Source: Burkholderia sp. Bp9143 (GTDB taxonomy: Bacteria > Pseudomonadota > Gammaproteobacteria > Burkholderiales > Burkholderiaceae). From it: DNA of 64,000 nt. Both the position numbers and the translations under genes were made by a program. Below the pieces are notes generated by a model. It was not told the DNA's origin. It saw only the letters and a list, made by a program, of their open reading frames with translations, and ran no database searches. Numbering within the stretch: position 1 is the stretch's first letter; every line of letters starts with the position of its first letter. Shown piece after piece: positions 27,437 through 35,992 of this stretch. The DNA lies in assembly GCF_003853645.1 (NCBI RefSeq), contig NZ_QTPO01000005.1, positions 156,427 to 220,426 of the forward strand, read 5' to 3'.

Positions 27437-29455
27437 ATGCACCATTACTTAAAGAAGACGACGGTATCGCTGGCCGTCTTGTCGCTCGTCACACTGTACG
27501 GCTGCGGCTCGGTCGACGGTCCGGTCACGCCGTCGATCAAGCCGAGCACGTCGGGAACGTCCGGCGCTTCGGGGCTTTCCGGGACGTCGGGCGGCGGCTC
27601 GTCGGGTACGTCCGGCGGCGGTAGTTCGGGGACTTCAGGTACGTCTGGTACTTCCGGTACTTCGGGCACCTCCGGTACTTCGGGCACCTCCGGTACTTCG
27701 GGTACTTCCGGTACGTCGGGCACCTCCGGTACGTCGGGCACTTCCGGTACTTCCGGTACTTCCGGTACTTCCGGTACTTCCGGCACTTCGGGTACTTCGG
27801 GTACTTCGGGTACTTCGGGTACTTCGGGTACTTCGGGTACTTCCGGTACTTCCGGTACTTCCGGTACTTCCGGTACTTCGGGTACGTCGGGCACCTCCGG
27901 TACTTCGGGTACGTCGGGCACCTCCGGTACTTCGGGTACTTCCGGAACGTCGGGTACTTCCGGAACGTCGGGTACTTCCGGTACCTCGGGTACTTCCGGC
28001 ACTTCCGGCACTTCCGGCACCTCCGGCACCTCCGGCACCTCCGGCACTTCCGGCACTTCCGGCACTTCCGGCACTTCCGGCACTTCCGGCACCTCCGGCA
28101 CCTCCGGGACCTCCGGGACCTCCGGCACCAGCGCCACCCCGCTCGGCAACGTCTTCCAGCAAACCGGAACGCTCGTCACCGCACTCGGCACGACGGTTGC
28201 GAACGGCGGTTCGCAGGTCGGCGGCGTACAAGTCCCCGGCACGAACCCGACGACGGCCACCAGCATCGGCAACGCGGTCACCAGCCTAGGCAGCGGCGTG
28301 CAGTCGCTCGGCAGCGGCGTCGCGGCCGGCCTCGGCTCGATCGGCGTGTCGCCGAACCCGCTCGGCCCGACGCTCACGTCGACCACCGGCCTGCTGACCG
28401 GCGCCGGCGGCGCGGTCAACAACCTCGGCAACGCAGTGACGAGCCTCGGCACCGGTCCGCTGTCGCCGCTCGCGCCGGCGACGACCCTGGTCGGCAGTCT
28501 CGTCAACACGGTCGGCACGGCGGTCAACTCGACCGCATCGGCGCTGAACACGGCGCTGAACAGCGCGCCGGTCCAGCAACTCGAGACGCAGCTCGGCAGC
28601 GTGATCAACCCGATCACGAACACGCTGACCGGCGGCGTCACGACGCCTGGCGCGACGCAGACGCTCGGCAACGCGACCCTGCTCGGCGCCCCGCTCAGCG
28701 GCCTGCTGAGCACGCTCGGCAGCGGCCTCGGCCTCGCCGGTTCGCAGGTCGGCAGCACGACCGGCAACCCGGTCGGCACGAGCGCCGGCAGCAGCGTGTC
28801 CCAGCTCGGCAACACGGTGACGTCGACCGGCGGCCTGCTGTCCAGCGGCAGTTCGAGCAGCGGCACCAACCCGCTCGCCCCGATTACCGGTCTGCTCGGT
28901 ACGCTGACGGGCGGGCTCGGCGGCAGCAGTTCGAGCGGTTCGGCTGGCACCAGCGGGACGAGCGGCATCAGCAGCGGCCCGCTCGCACCGATCACCGGCC
29001 TGCTCGGCACGGTGACGGGTGCGCTCGGCGGCCTCGGTTCGAGCGGTACGGGCAGCACCAGCGGCACGAGCGGTACCGGCGGCTCGGGCGTCGGCGGCCT
29101 GCTTGCACCGGTCACCGGCCTCGTCAACTCGCTGACGCCGCTTGGCACAAGCCTCACCGGCACGGTCACGACGCCGGGCGGCAGCCTGACCGGCAACCTC
29201 GGCGGAGCGCTGACGAGCGGCCCGGTCGGCACGCTCACCGGCTCGCTGACGTCGCCGGCCGGCGTGCTCGGCGCGGCCGGCACGGCCAGCCCGAGCGGCG
29301 CGGCCGGCACGGTGACGACGCCGTCCGGCGGCGGCACCGTCATGACCGGCCTGACCGGCAGCTCGAACGGCGGCACCACGGCTGGCGCGACCAACCTGCT
29401 GGCGCCGGTGACGAACCTGCTCGGCGGCCTGCTCGGCGCCACCCCGAAACAGTAA
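27437..29455 (+). CDS. Collagen-like Gly-Thr-Ser repeat lipoprotein
   Basis: This 672-residue surface-type protein has an N-terminal lipoprotein signal ([17 protein letters not shown], lipobox LYGC). A low-complexity neck is followed by 56 uninterrupted Gly-Thr-Ser triplets (about residues 65-232) and a long C-terminal region rich in Gly, Leu, Thr and Ser with recurring blocks such as [17 protein letters not shown]. Gly-X-Y triplets recall bacterial collagen-like proteins, but X=Thr and Y=Ser throughout, without Pro, is unusual, so triple-helix formation is uncertain. No catalytic motif is visible. A surface stalk, adhesin or matrix protein is a fair guess. It stands alone. Confidence 0.85.
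   Translation: MHHYLKKTTVSLAVLSLVTLYGCGSVDGPVTPSIKPSTSGTSGASGLSGTSGGGSSGTSGGGSSGTSGTSGTSGTSGTSGTSGTSGTSGTSGTSGTSGTSGTSGTSGTSGTSGTSGTSGTSGTSGTSGTSGTSGTSGTSGTSGTSGTSGTSGTSGTSGTSGTSGTSGTSGTSGTSGTSGTSGTSGTSGTSGTSGTSGTSGTSGTSGTSGTSGTSGTSGTSGTSGTSGTSGTSATPLGNVFQQTGTLVTALGTTVANGGSQVGGVQVPGTNPTTATSIGNAVTSLGSGVQSLGSGVAAGLGSIGVSPNPLGPTLTSTTGLLTGAGGAVNNLGNAVTSLGTGPLSPLAPATTLVGSLVNTVGTAVNSTASALNTALNSAPVQQLETQLGSVINPITNTLTGGVTTPGATQTLGNATLLGAPLSGLLSTLGSGLGLAGSQVGSTTGNPVGTSAGSSVSQLGNTVTSTGGLLSSGSSSSGTNPLAPITGLLGTLTGGLGGSSSSGSAGTSGTSGISSGPLAPITGLLGTVTGALGGLGSSGTGSTSGTSGTGGSGVGGLLAPVTGLVNSLTPLGTSLTGTVTTPGGSLTGNLGGALTSGPVGTLTGSLTSPAGVLGAAGTASPSGAAGTVTTPSGGGTVMTGLTGSSNGGTTAGATNLLAPVTNLLGGLLGATPKQ
27629..28132 (+). 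repeat. 9-bp tandem repeat coding (Gly-Thr-Ser)56
   Basis: Fifty-six 9-bp units of the form GGN-ACN-TCN (last one AGC) run without interruption. Codon use varies in blocks (GGTACTTCG, GGTACTTCC, GGCACCTCC, GGTACGTCG), giving higher-order repeats of two to five units. Unit length is a multiple of three, so slippage would change protein length without a frameshift. Confidence 0.95.
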
Positions 29456-29518
29456 CGCTTCACGTATCAGAACAACGGGCCGATGGCCGGGCACATACCA
29501 ATCCCAAGCCCGGCCGAC

Positions 29519-29552
29519 GGCCGGCGCCACCCGCCAAGCGGGGGCGCCGGCC
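29519..29552 (+). repeat. Strong hairpin after repeat lipoprotein gene
   Basis: GGCCGGCGCC and GGCGCCGGCC form a 10-bp perfect stem with a 14-base loop, 63 bases after the stop codon. No T-tract follows. It is a possible terminator or mRNA 3'-stabilising structure. Confidence 0.45.
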
Positions 29553-29575
29553 CTCATCCCGACGAGGATCCAATC

Positions 29576-30859
29576 ATGAATTCCACGCTCGACGGCGTCG
29601 CCGCGGTCCAGGACCGCCCGCCCCGTTCCGCCACGCCATTCCGCGCCGGCCTGCTCAGCATCGCGGCCGGGCTTTTCGCGCTGTGGATCACCCGCGACCA
29701 GCCGACCCTCGACGCGGCCACGCGCGCGATCATCGCCAGCCTCGCGATCATCGGCACGATCGCGCTGCACGAAATCTTCGTCTCGCGCGTCTACCTGCGC
29801 CCGAGCGCGGGACTGTCGCGCCAGGCCGTGCGCCCGCTCGGGCTCGCTCGCGTCGCGACGCGGCTCGGCGCGCAGACGTCGATCTACGCCGGCATCGGCA
29901 TGATCTACTGGCTGCTGCCCGAATATCACGGCGCGTTCTACCTGCCGTTCTGGTCGTTGCTGCGTTCGCTCGCGCCGTACGTGATCGTCGCCGCGCCGTT
30001 CTACTTCGCGTGGATGGATCGGCACCAGCGCGAGACCGACGACGCGTACCTGCTGTGGGGCCGCTACCTGTTCCGCCGCGAGCAGCCCGCGAGCTGGCAG
30101 CCCGTGCGCGAGATGCTCGCCGGCTGGGGCGTGAAGGCGTTCTTCCTGCCGCTGATGACCGTCTACCTGTCGAAGGACGCCGATCACCTGAGCGCGTCGC
30201 TCGCGAACGCGCTGCACGCGCCGATGACGCTCGCGACCTTCGTGTTCCTGTACGACCTGTCGTTCACGATGGACCTGATGTTCGGCACCGTCGGCTACCT
30301 GTGCACGTTCCGCATCCTCGACAGCCACGTGCGTACCGTCGAGCCGACCACGCTCGGCTGGGTCGCCGCGCTGATGTGCTACCAGCCGTTCTGGTCGCTG
30401 ATCTCGAACAACTACATCCGCTACGAAGGCTCGCTGTTCTGGGACAACTGGCTGCTGTCCGCGCCGGCGCTGCGCGTGATCTGGGGTGCGGTGATCATCC
30501 TGCTGCTGATGACCTACGCGCTGTCGACGATCTCGTTCGGGCTGCGTTTCTCGAACCTCACGAACCGCGGGATCATCACGTCGGGCCCGTACCGCTTCAC
30601 GAAGCATCCGGCGTACATCACGAAGAACCTGTCGTACTGGATGGTGTCGGTGCCGTTCGTCGAGCCGCTCGGCTGGCAGGTCGGGCTCATGCACTGCGCG
30701 GGGCTCGTCGCGGTCAACCTGATCTACTACACGCGGGCGAAGACGGAGGAGCGGCATTTGATGCGCGATCCTGACTATCGCGCGTATGCGGCGTGGATCG
30801 CGCAGCACGGGCTGTTCGCGCGGATCAAGCAGGCGTTCGGGGGGCGGCAGGCGGCGTGA
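29576..30859 (+). CDS. Polytopic membrane protein, isoprenylcysteine methyltransferase-like C-terminus
   Basis: This 427-residue inner-membrane protein starts at 29576 behind GAGGATCC. About eight hydrophobic segments are visible. The C-terminal part carries the ICMT/phospholipid-methyltransferase pattern RGIITSGPYRFTKHPAYITKNLSYWMVS followed by ...YYTRAKTEERHLMRDPDYRAYA, the SAM-binding region of that family. The N-terminal two thirds are an extra membrane domain that I do not recognise. A lipid or small-molecule methylation role is possible. The reaction is not known. Confidence 0.72.
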   Translation: MNSTLDGVAAVQDRPPRSATPFRAGLLSIAAGLFALWITRDQPTLDAATRAIIASLAIIGTIALHEIFVSRVYLRPSAGLSRQAVRPLGLARVATRLGAQTSIYAGIGMIYWLLPEYHGAFYLPFWSLLRSLAPYVIVAAPFYFAWMDRHQRETDDAYLLWGRYLFRREQPASWQPVREMLAGWGVKAFFLPLMTVYLSKDADHLSASLANALHAPMTLATFVFLYDLSFTMDLMFGTVGYLCTFRILDSHVRTVEPTTLGWVAALMCYQPFWSLISNNYIRYEGSLFWDNWLLSAPALRVIWGAVIILLLMTYALSTISFGLRFSNLTNRGIITSGPYRFTKHPAYITKNLSYWMVSVPFVEPLGWQVGLMHCAGLVAVNLIYYTRAKTEERHLMRDPDYRAYAAWIAQHGLFARIKQAFGGRQAA

Positions 30860-31052
30860 GCCGGCGACGGGCAACCGGGATGGCGAACGTCGTTGTCGCA
30901 TGGTGTCAGGACGCGAGATTTCCGCAGGAAGGACGCGAATTGCATCGCCGGCGCGGCACCGCCAGTGCGCGTCACGTCGCCCACGCACCGATGCGATAAT
31001 CCGTCGGATCCGCGCGACGCCGTCGCGCAAGCCCCCACCGACACGCTCCCCG

Positions 31053-31625
31053 ATGGCGACCGAACCCCGAACCGATTCCGAGCGCCGCATCGACATCGTC
31101 GCGCTGTGCGGCAGCCTGCGTGCGCAGTCGTACAACGCGGCACTGCTGGATGCGGCGGCACGCGTCGCGCCGCGCGGGATGCGCATCACGCGCTTCGATC
31201 GTCTCGGCGAGTTTCCGCTGTTCAATCCCGATACCGAATCTCCGTCGCCGGACGCGGTACGCGACCTGATCGAGCGGCTGAACGCGGCGGACGGCGTGCT
31301 GATCGCGAGCCCGGAATACGCGCACGGCGTGACGGGCGTGATGAAGAACGCGCTGGACTGGGTCGTGGGATGCGAAGCCGTCGTGTACAAGCCGGTCGCG
31401 GTATTGAACGCGTCGCCGCGCGCGACGCATGCGGACGCGGCGCTGCGGGAAACGCTGTCGGTGATGTCGGCGTGCATCGTCGAACGCGCGTCGATCGCGC
31501 TGCCGATCCTCGGCAGCCAGCTCGACGCGGCGGGCATCGCCGCGCATCCGCCGTTCGCGTCGGCGCTGACCGACGCGCTGCACGCGCTGCGCGCGGCGAT
31601 CGACGCGCAGGCGCCTGGTCGCTAG
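31053..31625 (+). CDS. NAD(P)H-dependent FMN reductase
   Basis: This 190-residue flavodoxin-fold reductase has the phosphate-binding loop GSLRAQSYNAALL and the family signature SPEYAHGVTGVMKNALDW for FMN and dimer contacts. Related enzymes reduce FMN, quinones or chromate with NADPH. The ATG at 31053 has only a weak ribosome site but starts the domain at the usual distance. It is convergent with the DUF2894 gene and monocistronic. Confidence 0.87.
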   Translation: MATEPRTDSERRIDIVALCGSLRAQSYNAALLDAAARVAPRGMRITRFDRLGEFPLFNPDTESPSPDAVRDLIERLNAADGVLIASPEYAHGVTGVMKNALDWVVGCEAVVYKPVAVLNASPRATHADAALRETLSVMSACIVERASIALPILGSQLDAAGIAAHPPFASALTDALHALRAAIDAQAPGR

Positions 31626-31654
31626 ACGCCGACCGGCGCGGCTGAAAACATGCG

Positions 31655-32290
31655 TTATCGCGCCTTGGTGCGCGTGGTCTTCCGCGCCGGTTTCACCGGC
31701 TTCGCCGCCTTCGCGCGCGGCGCTTCCTTCTCCGGCAGCGCGCCGCCGCCGGCGAGATCCTCGAGCCACGCCAGCGCATCGATGTACGACAGGAATTGCT
31801 GCAGGTATTCCGGCGACAGTTCGCGCATCGTCGCGAGCGAGCGATGCACGAGGCTGTTCGAATTGAGCGGCCCCGCGTTGCGCGGCACCTGGTCGAGCGA
31901 CTGGCGATACTGCTGTTCGGTGCGGACCTTCGACCACATCGTGCGGAAGTAGTCGATCAGCGCGGGATCGATCCCGCGCCGGTCGGCCTGCGCATCGCGC
32001 GCGAGCTGCTCGACGAGCCCGCCGAGCAGGCTGCGCGCAGGCACCTGTGCGGTGGCTTGTACCGTCCCGCTTGCGGTTGCCGCGTCACCGGCGCGCGCGA
32101 CGATCTCCGCAAATCCTTCCAGCAGCGTCGCGAGCCGCGCATCGAGCAACGCGCGCGCGTCGCCGTCGAGCGCGGCCGCGCGCTTCTCGAGCGCGTCGAG
32201 CCGATGGAAGCGCACCGGATCGAGCCGGTCGGCACCCTGCACGCGCCACGCGTCGAGCGTCGCGCGCACGTGCGTCGCGTCGTCCGTCAC
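31655..32290 (-). CDS. DUF2894 protein
   Basis: This 211-residue protein starts with a GTG that overlaps the upstream stop as GTGA. It is helical and hydrophilic with a Lys/Pro-rich tail (KAAKPVKPARKTTRTKAR), no signal peptide and no TM helix, so it is cytoplasmic. It contains LIDYFRTMWSKVRTEQQYRQSLDQVPRNAGPLNSNSLVHRSLATMRELSPEYLQQFLSYIDALAWLE, the conserved block of DUF2894. It is the last gene of the operon with DUF3348, the MotA-like protein and the OmpA-like protein. A cytoplasmic adaptor of that complex is the simplest inference. No biochemical function is known. Confidence 0.75.
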   Translation of the reverse strand: MTDDATHVRATLDAWRVQGADRLDPVRFHRLDALEKRAAALDGDARALLDARLATLLEGFAEIVARAGDAATASGTVQATAQVPARSLLGGLVEQLARDAQADRRGIDPALIDYFRTMWSKVRTEQQYRQSLDQVPRNAGPLNSNSLVHRSLATMRELSPEYLQQFLSYIDALAWLEDLAGGGALPEKEAPRAKAAKPVKPARKTTRTKAR

Positions 32291-32931
32291 TTCGCCTTCC
32301 CCCCGCTCGATGCGGTCTTGCGCGGCACCGGTGCGATCTCCACCCGGCGGTTCTTCGCGCGGCCTTCATCGTCCGCATTCGAGCTGACCGGCTGCTCGGA
32401 GCCGAACGCGGCCGCGAACACCGACGGCGCCGGCACGCCGGCGTCGATCAGCGCACGCGTGACCGTCAGCGCGCGCTTGGCCGACAGTTCCCAGTTGTCC
32501 GCGAACTGGCGGTTGCCGGCACGCACCTGCTGGTCGTCGGCGAAACCGCTGATCATCAGGATCTCGTCACGCGTCTTCAGGTACGCGGCCAGCGGCCCGG
32601 CGAGCGTCTTCAGCAGATCGCGGCCAGCGGGCTGCAGCTGATCGGAGTTCAGCGCGAACAGCACGTTGCCGCTGATGCCGATACGGCCGTTCACGAGCGT
32701 CACGCGGCCGGCCGCGAGCGGCCCGGCGAGCGCCTCCTCGAGCGACTTGCGCTGTTGCGCTTCCTGCTGGCGCGCGCGCACCGCTTCCTCGAGCTTCGAC
32801 GTGAGCTGCAACTGCATGCCGATCACGCCGACGAGGATCAGCACGAACGCGCCGAGCAACACCGACATCAGGTCGGCGAACGCGGGCCACACCGGCGCGG
32901 AAGGTGCGCCGTCGTCGATTTCGTCGTGCAT
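32287..32931 (-). CDS. MotB/OmpA-like stator partner
   Basis: This 214-residue inner-membrane protein has a short cytoplasmic N-terminus and one TM helix with an Asp just at its start (PAFADLMSVLLGAFVLILVGVIG, Asp 20), placed like the proton-carrying Asp 32 of MotB. A coiled segment (about 45-75) precedes an OmpA-like peptidoglycan-binding domain with ISGFADDQQV, NWELSAKRALTVTRALI and GRAKNRRVEI. It starts 3 bases after the stop of the MotA-like gene. The pair should form an ion-driven unit anchored to the cell wall. The domain order also matches ZorB of Zorya systems. Confidence 0.82.
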   Translation of the reverse strand: MHDEIDDGAPSAPVWPAFADLMSVLLGAFVLILVGVIGMQLQLTSKLEEAVRARQQEAQQRKSLEEALAGPLAAGRVTLVNGRIGISGNVLFALNSDQLQPAGRDLLKTLAGPLAAYLKTRDEILMISGFADDQQVRAGNRQFADNWELSAKRALTVTRALIDAGVPAPSVFAAAFGSEQPVSSNADDEGRAKNRRVEIAPVPRKTASSGGKAK

Positions 32932-32934
32932 GCG

Positions 32935-35900
32935 TTACGCTCCGACCGATGCCCGCCGACCGGCGATGTGCTGCAGGTCCTCGATGATCTGCTTCTGCGA
33001 CATCATGCTCAGGTCGATCACCTCGCGCGCCTGCGCGACGTAGTACTCGAGCTGCTCGTCGCTGCGCGCGAGTGATTTCTCGAGCGCGGCCTCGATGCGC
33101 TGCAGGTGGTTCAGCAGCTTGTCGTTCGACTCGCCGAACACCTGCACGGCCGCACCGAATGCATCGCCGAGGCTCGCGACCTCGACGGCGCCCGCCGTGA
33201 CCTGCGCGGCCACCGAATCGAGCTTGCGCGTTTCGGCATCGACGGTGTCGTTGAAGCGCGCCCCGACGCGGTCGAGCAGGTCGGCCGACGTGCTGACGAG
33301 CGCGTCGATCGCGGTGCGCTGTTCGGTCGACGCGTGGTTGACCGCGCCGAGCAGCGTCTCGAGCGTCGCGAGCAGGCGGCTGCGCTCCTCGAGCATCGCG
33401 GTGTCGCGCACCATGCTGTCGGACAGGCGCTGGCGCAGCTCGGCGACGACGTCGGCCGCGGCCTTCGGCGCTTCCGACGCGGCCTGCACGAGGCGCGAGA
33501 TCTCGTTGATCGTGTCGCTCGCGTGCACCTGCGCCTGCGCGGTGATGTCGTTCGCGGTGCGGGTCAGCGTGTCGCAGATATCCTGCTGGCGCGTCGCGGC
33601 CTGTGCGCTCGTCCGCGCCCATTCGTCGCGCAGCGCGGCGGCCATGGCGGCCAGCGAGTCGTTCCATGCGGACAGGCGTTCTTCGTCGCGTGCGGCCAGT
33701 TGCGTCTGCAGGCCCGCATGGGATTCGCGGATCGTCGACAGCAGATCGTTCGAGCGTTGTTCGAACGTCGACGCTTGTGCGGTCAGGTCGCGCGTGGTTT
33801 GTGCGAGTGCGTCGCAGATTTCCTGCTGACGTCCGGCGCTGTGAACGCCCGCGCGTTGCCACTCGTCGCCGAGCTTCGTCGCCATCGCGGCGAGCGAGTC
33901 GTTCCACGCGGACAGGCGTTCTTCGTCGCGCGCGGCCAGTTGCGTCTGCAGGCCCGTATGCGATTCGCGAATCGTCGACAGCAGGTCGGTCGAGCGTAGT
34001 TCGAACGTTGCCGCTTGCGTGGTGAGATCGCGCGTCGTTTGCGCAAGTGCGTCGCAGATTTCCTGCTGACGGCCGGCGCTATGTACGCCCGCGCGTTGCC
34101 ACTCGTCGCCGAGCTTCGTTGCCATCGCGGCGAGCGAGTCGTTCCACGTCGACAGACGCGCTTCATCGCGTGCGGCCAGTTGCGTTTGCAGGCCCGTATG
34201 CGAATCGCGAATCGTCGACAGCAGCTCGTTCGAGCGTTGTTCGAACGTTGCCGCTTGCGTGGTGAGATCGCGCGTGGTTTGTGCCAGCGCGTCGCAGATT
34301 TCCTGCTGACGGCCCGCGCTATGCACGCCCGCGCGCTGCCACTCGTCGCCGAGCTTCGTCGCCATCGCCGCCAGCGAGTCGTTCCATGCCGACAGACGTT
34401 CCTCGTCACGTGCCGCGAGTTGCGTCTGCAGGCCCGTATGCGAATCGCGAATCGTCGACAGCAGCTCGTTCGAGCGTTGCTCGAACGTTGCCGCTTGTGC
34501 GGTAAGATCGTGCGTCGTCTGCGCCAGCGCGTCGCAGATTTCCTGCTGACGGCTCGCGCTGTGCGCGCCCGCGCGCTGCCATTCGTCGCCGAGCTTCGCG
34601 GCCATCGCGGTCACCGAAGCATGCCACGCCGACAGGCGTTCCTCGTCGCGCGCGGCCAATTGCGTCTGCAGGCCCGCATGCGACTCGCGCATCGCGGCGA
34701 GCGCCGCGCCCGAATGCCGCTCGAACGTCGCGGCGGCTTCGCCCAGCGCCTGCGCATGCTGGCCGGCCAGCGTCTCGCCGACCTGCTCCTGGCGCGCGAG
34801 CGCATCGCGCCACGCGTCGGACAGCCGGCCTTCGGTCGATTCGAGGCGCGTCGCGACGCCGTCGAGCAGGTCCGTCGAACGCTGCGCGAAGGTGTCGGTG
34901 AACTGGCCGAGCGTCGTCTGCAGTTGCTGCGCGACGGCGTCGCCCGCGCGGCGCTGCTCGTCGAGCGCACGGTTCCAGACGGCCGTCACGTTCCCGGTGG
35001 TCTTCTCGAAACCGTCGGTCAGCCCGTCGAGCTGACGCTGAACGGCGCCCGTCACGGTGTCGCGCAGCGCGGCCATCTCCTGCGCGAGCCCCGTCATCGT
35101 CGCCGCGACGACCGGCTGCAGCGCGGCACCGGCCACGCGTGCGCTCTCGGCGGCGCTTTCCTTCAGCGCATCGCCGACGTTCGACGCCAGGCCCGCATAC
35201 GCGCGCTCGGTCCGATCGAAGAACGCCTGCTGGCTTTCGGTCTGGCGATCGTGCAGCGCGACGCTGCGCGCCTCGAGCGTCGTCATCATCGTCTGCAGCC
35301 GGTCGACCAGCGCCGGCATCACGTCGGCCTGGCGCTGCAGCAGCCGGAACGATTCGTCGCGCTGGTGCGCGGACGAATGCACGCGCAGCGTCGTCGCGAT
35401 CTTCGCGTCGAGTCGCTGGCCCGCGTCGAGCCGCTCGCGGCGCACGAGCGCGGACAGGAGGCCGAGCATCGCGGAAGTCGCGACACCCGCGATCGACGTG
35501 CCGAACGCGAAGCCGAGGCCCTTCACCGGTGCGATCAGCGACGCGCGGATCGCGTCGAGATCGGTCGCGCTTTCGAGCGCGGCGCCGGTCCCCTTCAGCG
35601 TCACGACCATCCCGAGCAGCGTGCCGAGCATGCCCAGCAGCACGAGCAGGCCGACGAGATACGGCGTCAGCGACGGGCCCGGCAGCGCGACGCGCGCGCC
35701 TTCGACACGCGCCCGCACGGCGCCGCGCAGGCCCGGGTGCAGCGTATCGAGCCACGCGTCGAGTTTCGCCGGCGGTTCGGTCAGGCCGGCCACCGCGCGC
35801 GACAGCGTGGCGGTCGCCTGACGGTAGCGCAGCAGTTCCCACGCACCGGCGACGTAGCACGCGCCGATCAGCAGCGTGACGGCCGTCGCGAGCGGGTTCG

Positions 35901-35982
35901 ACGCGATATAGCCGACGCCGATCCAGCACACTGCGAGCAGGCCGGCGATGAAGACAACGAGATCAAGACGAATTCTGGACAT
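32935..35982 (-). CDS. MotA/TolQ-like protein with long repeat coiled-coil tail (DUF802)
   Basis: This 1015-residue inner-membrane protein has four TM helices (about 7-27, 30-50, 108-128, 153-180). The last two carry the proton-channel pattern GMLGTLLGMVVTLKG...LIAPVKGLGFAFGTSIAGVATSAMLGLLSAL, as in MotA/TolQ/ExbB. From about residue 190 to the end it is hydrophilic, Gln/Ala/Glu-rich coiled coil with no Pro-rich breaks. It includes five nearly identical 80-residue repeats (about 422-821) built around LSTIRDSHTGLQTQLAARDE and QQEICDALAQTTRDLT. The architecture matches ZorA, a MotA-like channel with a cytoplasmic tail, and is far longer than MotA or TolQ. The operon partners are the OmpA-like, DUF3348 and DUF2894 proteins. 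Confidence 0.82.
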   Translation of the reverse strand: MSRIRLDLVVFIAGLLAVCWIGVGYIASNPLATAVTLLIGACYVAGAWELLRYRQATATLSRAVAGLTEPPAKLDAWLDTLHPGLRGAVRARVEGARVALPGPSLTPYLVGLLVLLGMLGTLLGMVVTLKGTGAALESATDLDAIRASLIAPVKGLGFAFGTSIAGVATSAMLGLLSALVRRERLDAGQRLDAKIATTLRVHSSAHQRDESFRLLQRQADVMPALVDRLQTMMTTLEARSVALHDRQTESQQAFFDRTERAYAGLASNVGDALKESAAESARVAGAALQPVVAATMTGLAQEMAALRDTVTGAVQRQLDGLTDGFEKTTGNVTAVWNRALDEQRRAGDAVAQQLQTTLGQFTDTFAQRSTDLLDGVATRLESTEGRLSDAWRDALARQEQVGETLAGQHAQALGEAAATFERHSGAALAAMRESHAGLQTQLAARDEERLSAWHASVTAMAAKLGDEWQRAGAHSASRQQEICDALAQTTHDLTAQAATFEQRSNELLSTIRDSHTGLQTQLAARDEERLSAWNDSLAAMATKLGDEWQRAGVHSAGRQQEICDALAQTTRDLTTQAATFEQRSNELLSTIRDSHTGLQTQLAARDEARLSTWNDSLAAMATKLGDEWQRAGVHSAGRQQEICDALAQTTRDLTTQAATFELRSTDLLSTIRESHTGLQTQLAARDEERLSAWNDSLAAMATKLGDEWQRAGVHSAGRQQEICDALAQTTRDLTAQASTFEQRSNDLLSTIRESHAGLQTQLAARDEERLSAWNDSLAAMAAALRDEWARTSAQAATRQQDICDTLTRTANDITAQAQVHASDTINEISRLVQAASEAPKAAADVVAELRQRLSDSMVRDTAMLEERSRLLATLETLLGAVNHASTEQRTAIDALVSTSADLLDRVGARFNDTVDAETRKLDSVAAQVTAGAVEVASLGDAFGAAVQVFGESNDKLLNHLQRIEAALEKSLARSDEQLEYYVAQAREVIDLSMMSQKQIIEDLQHIAGRRASVGA
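33520..34719 (-). repeat. Five 240-bp tandem repeats inside the DUF802 gene
   Basis: The DNA repeats with a 240-bp period; for example the stretch gcgagtcgttcca recurs at about 33655, 33895, 34135 and 34375. Inner units differ at few positions, and the outer two are more diverged. Each unit codes 80 residues of coiled coil, so gain or loss of a unit would keep the frame. Confidence 0.92.
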
Positions 35983-35992
35983 AGCGTAGGGA

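Noticed and set aside
27629..28132. Possible CRISPR array or other spaced repeat
   Set aside because: The repeat is a continuous 9-bp tandem with no unique spacers and lies in frame inside a coding sequence.
27445..29463. Full-length antisense frame with (Val-Pro-Glu)n across the Gly-Thr-Ser repeat
   Set aside because: The 9-bp repeat has no stop in several frames. The sense frame has a lipobox signal, a good end and sensible downstream spacing; the antisense frame has none of these.
28286..31537. Open minus-strand frame of more than 1000 codons opposite the repeat lipoprotein, methyltransferase-like and FMN reductase genes
   Set aside because: It is a by-product of high GC at third codon positions. 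The translation is Arg/Ala/Gln-rich without domains, and the plus-strand genes have signal peptides, motifs and ribosome sites.
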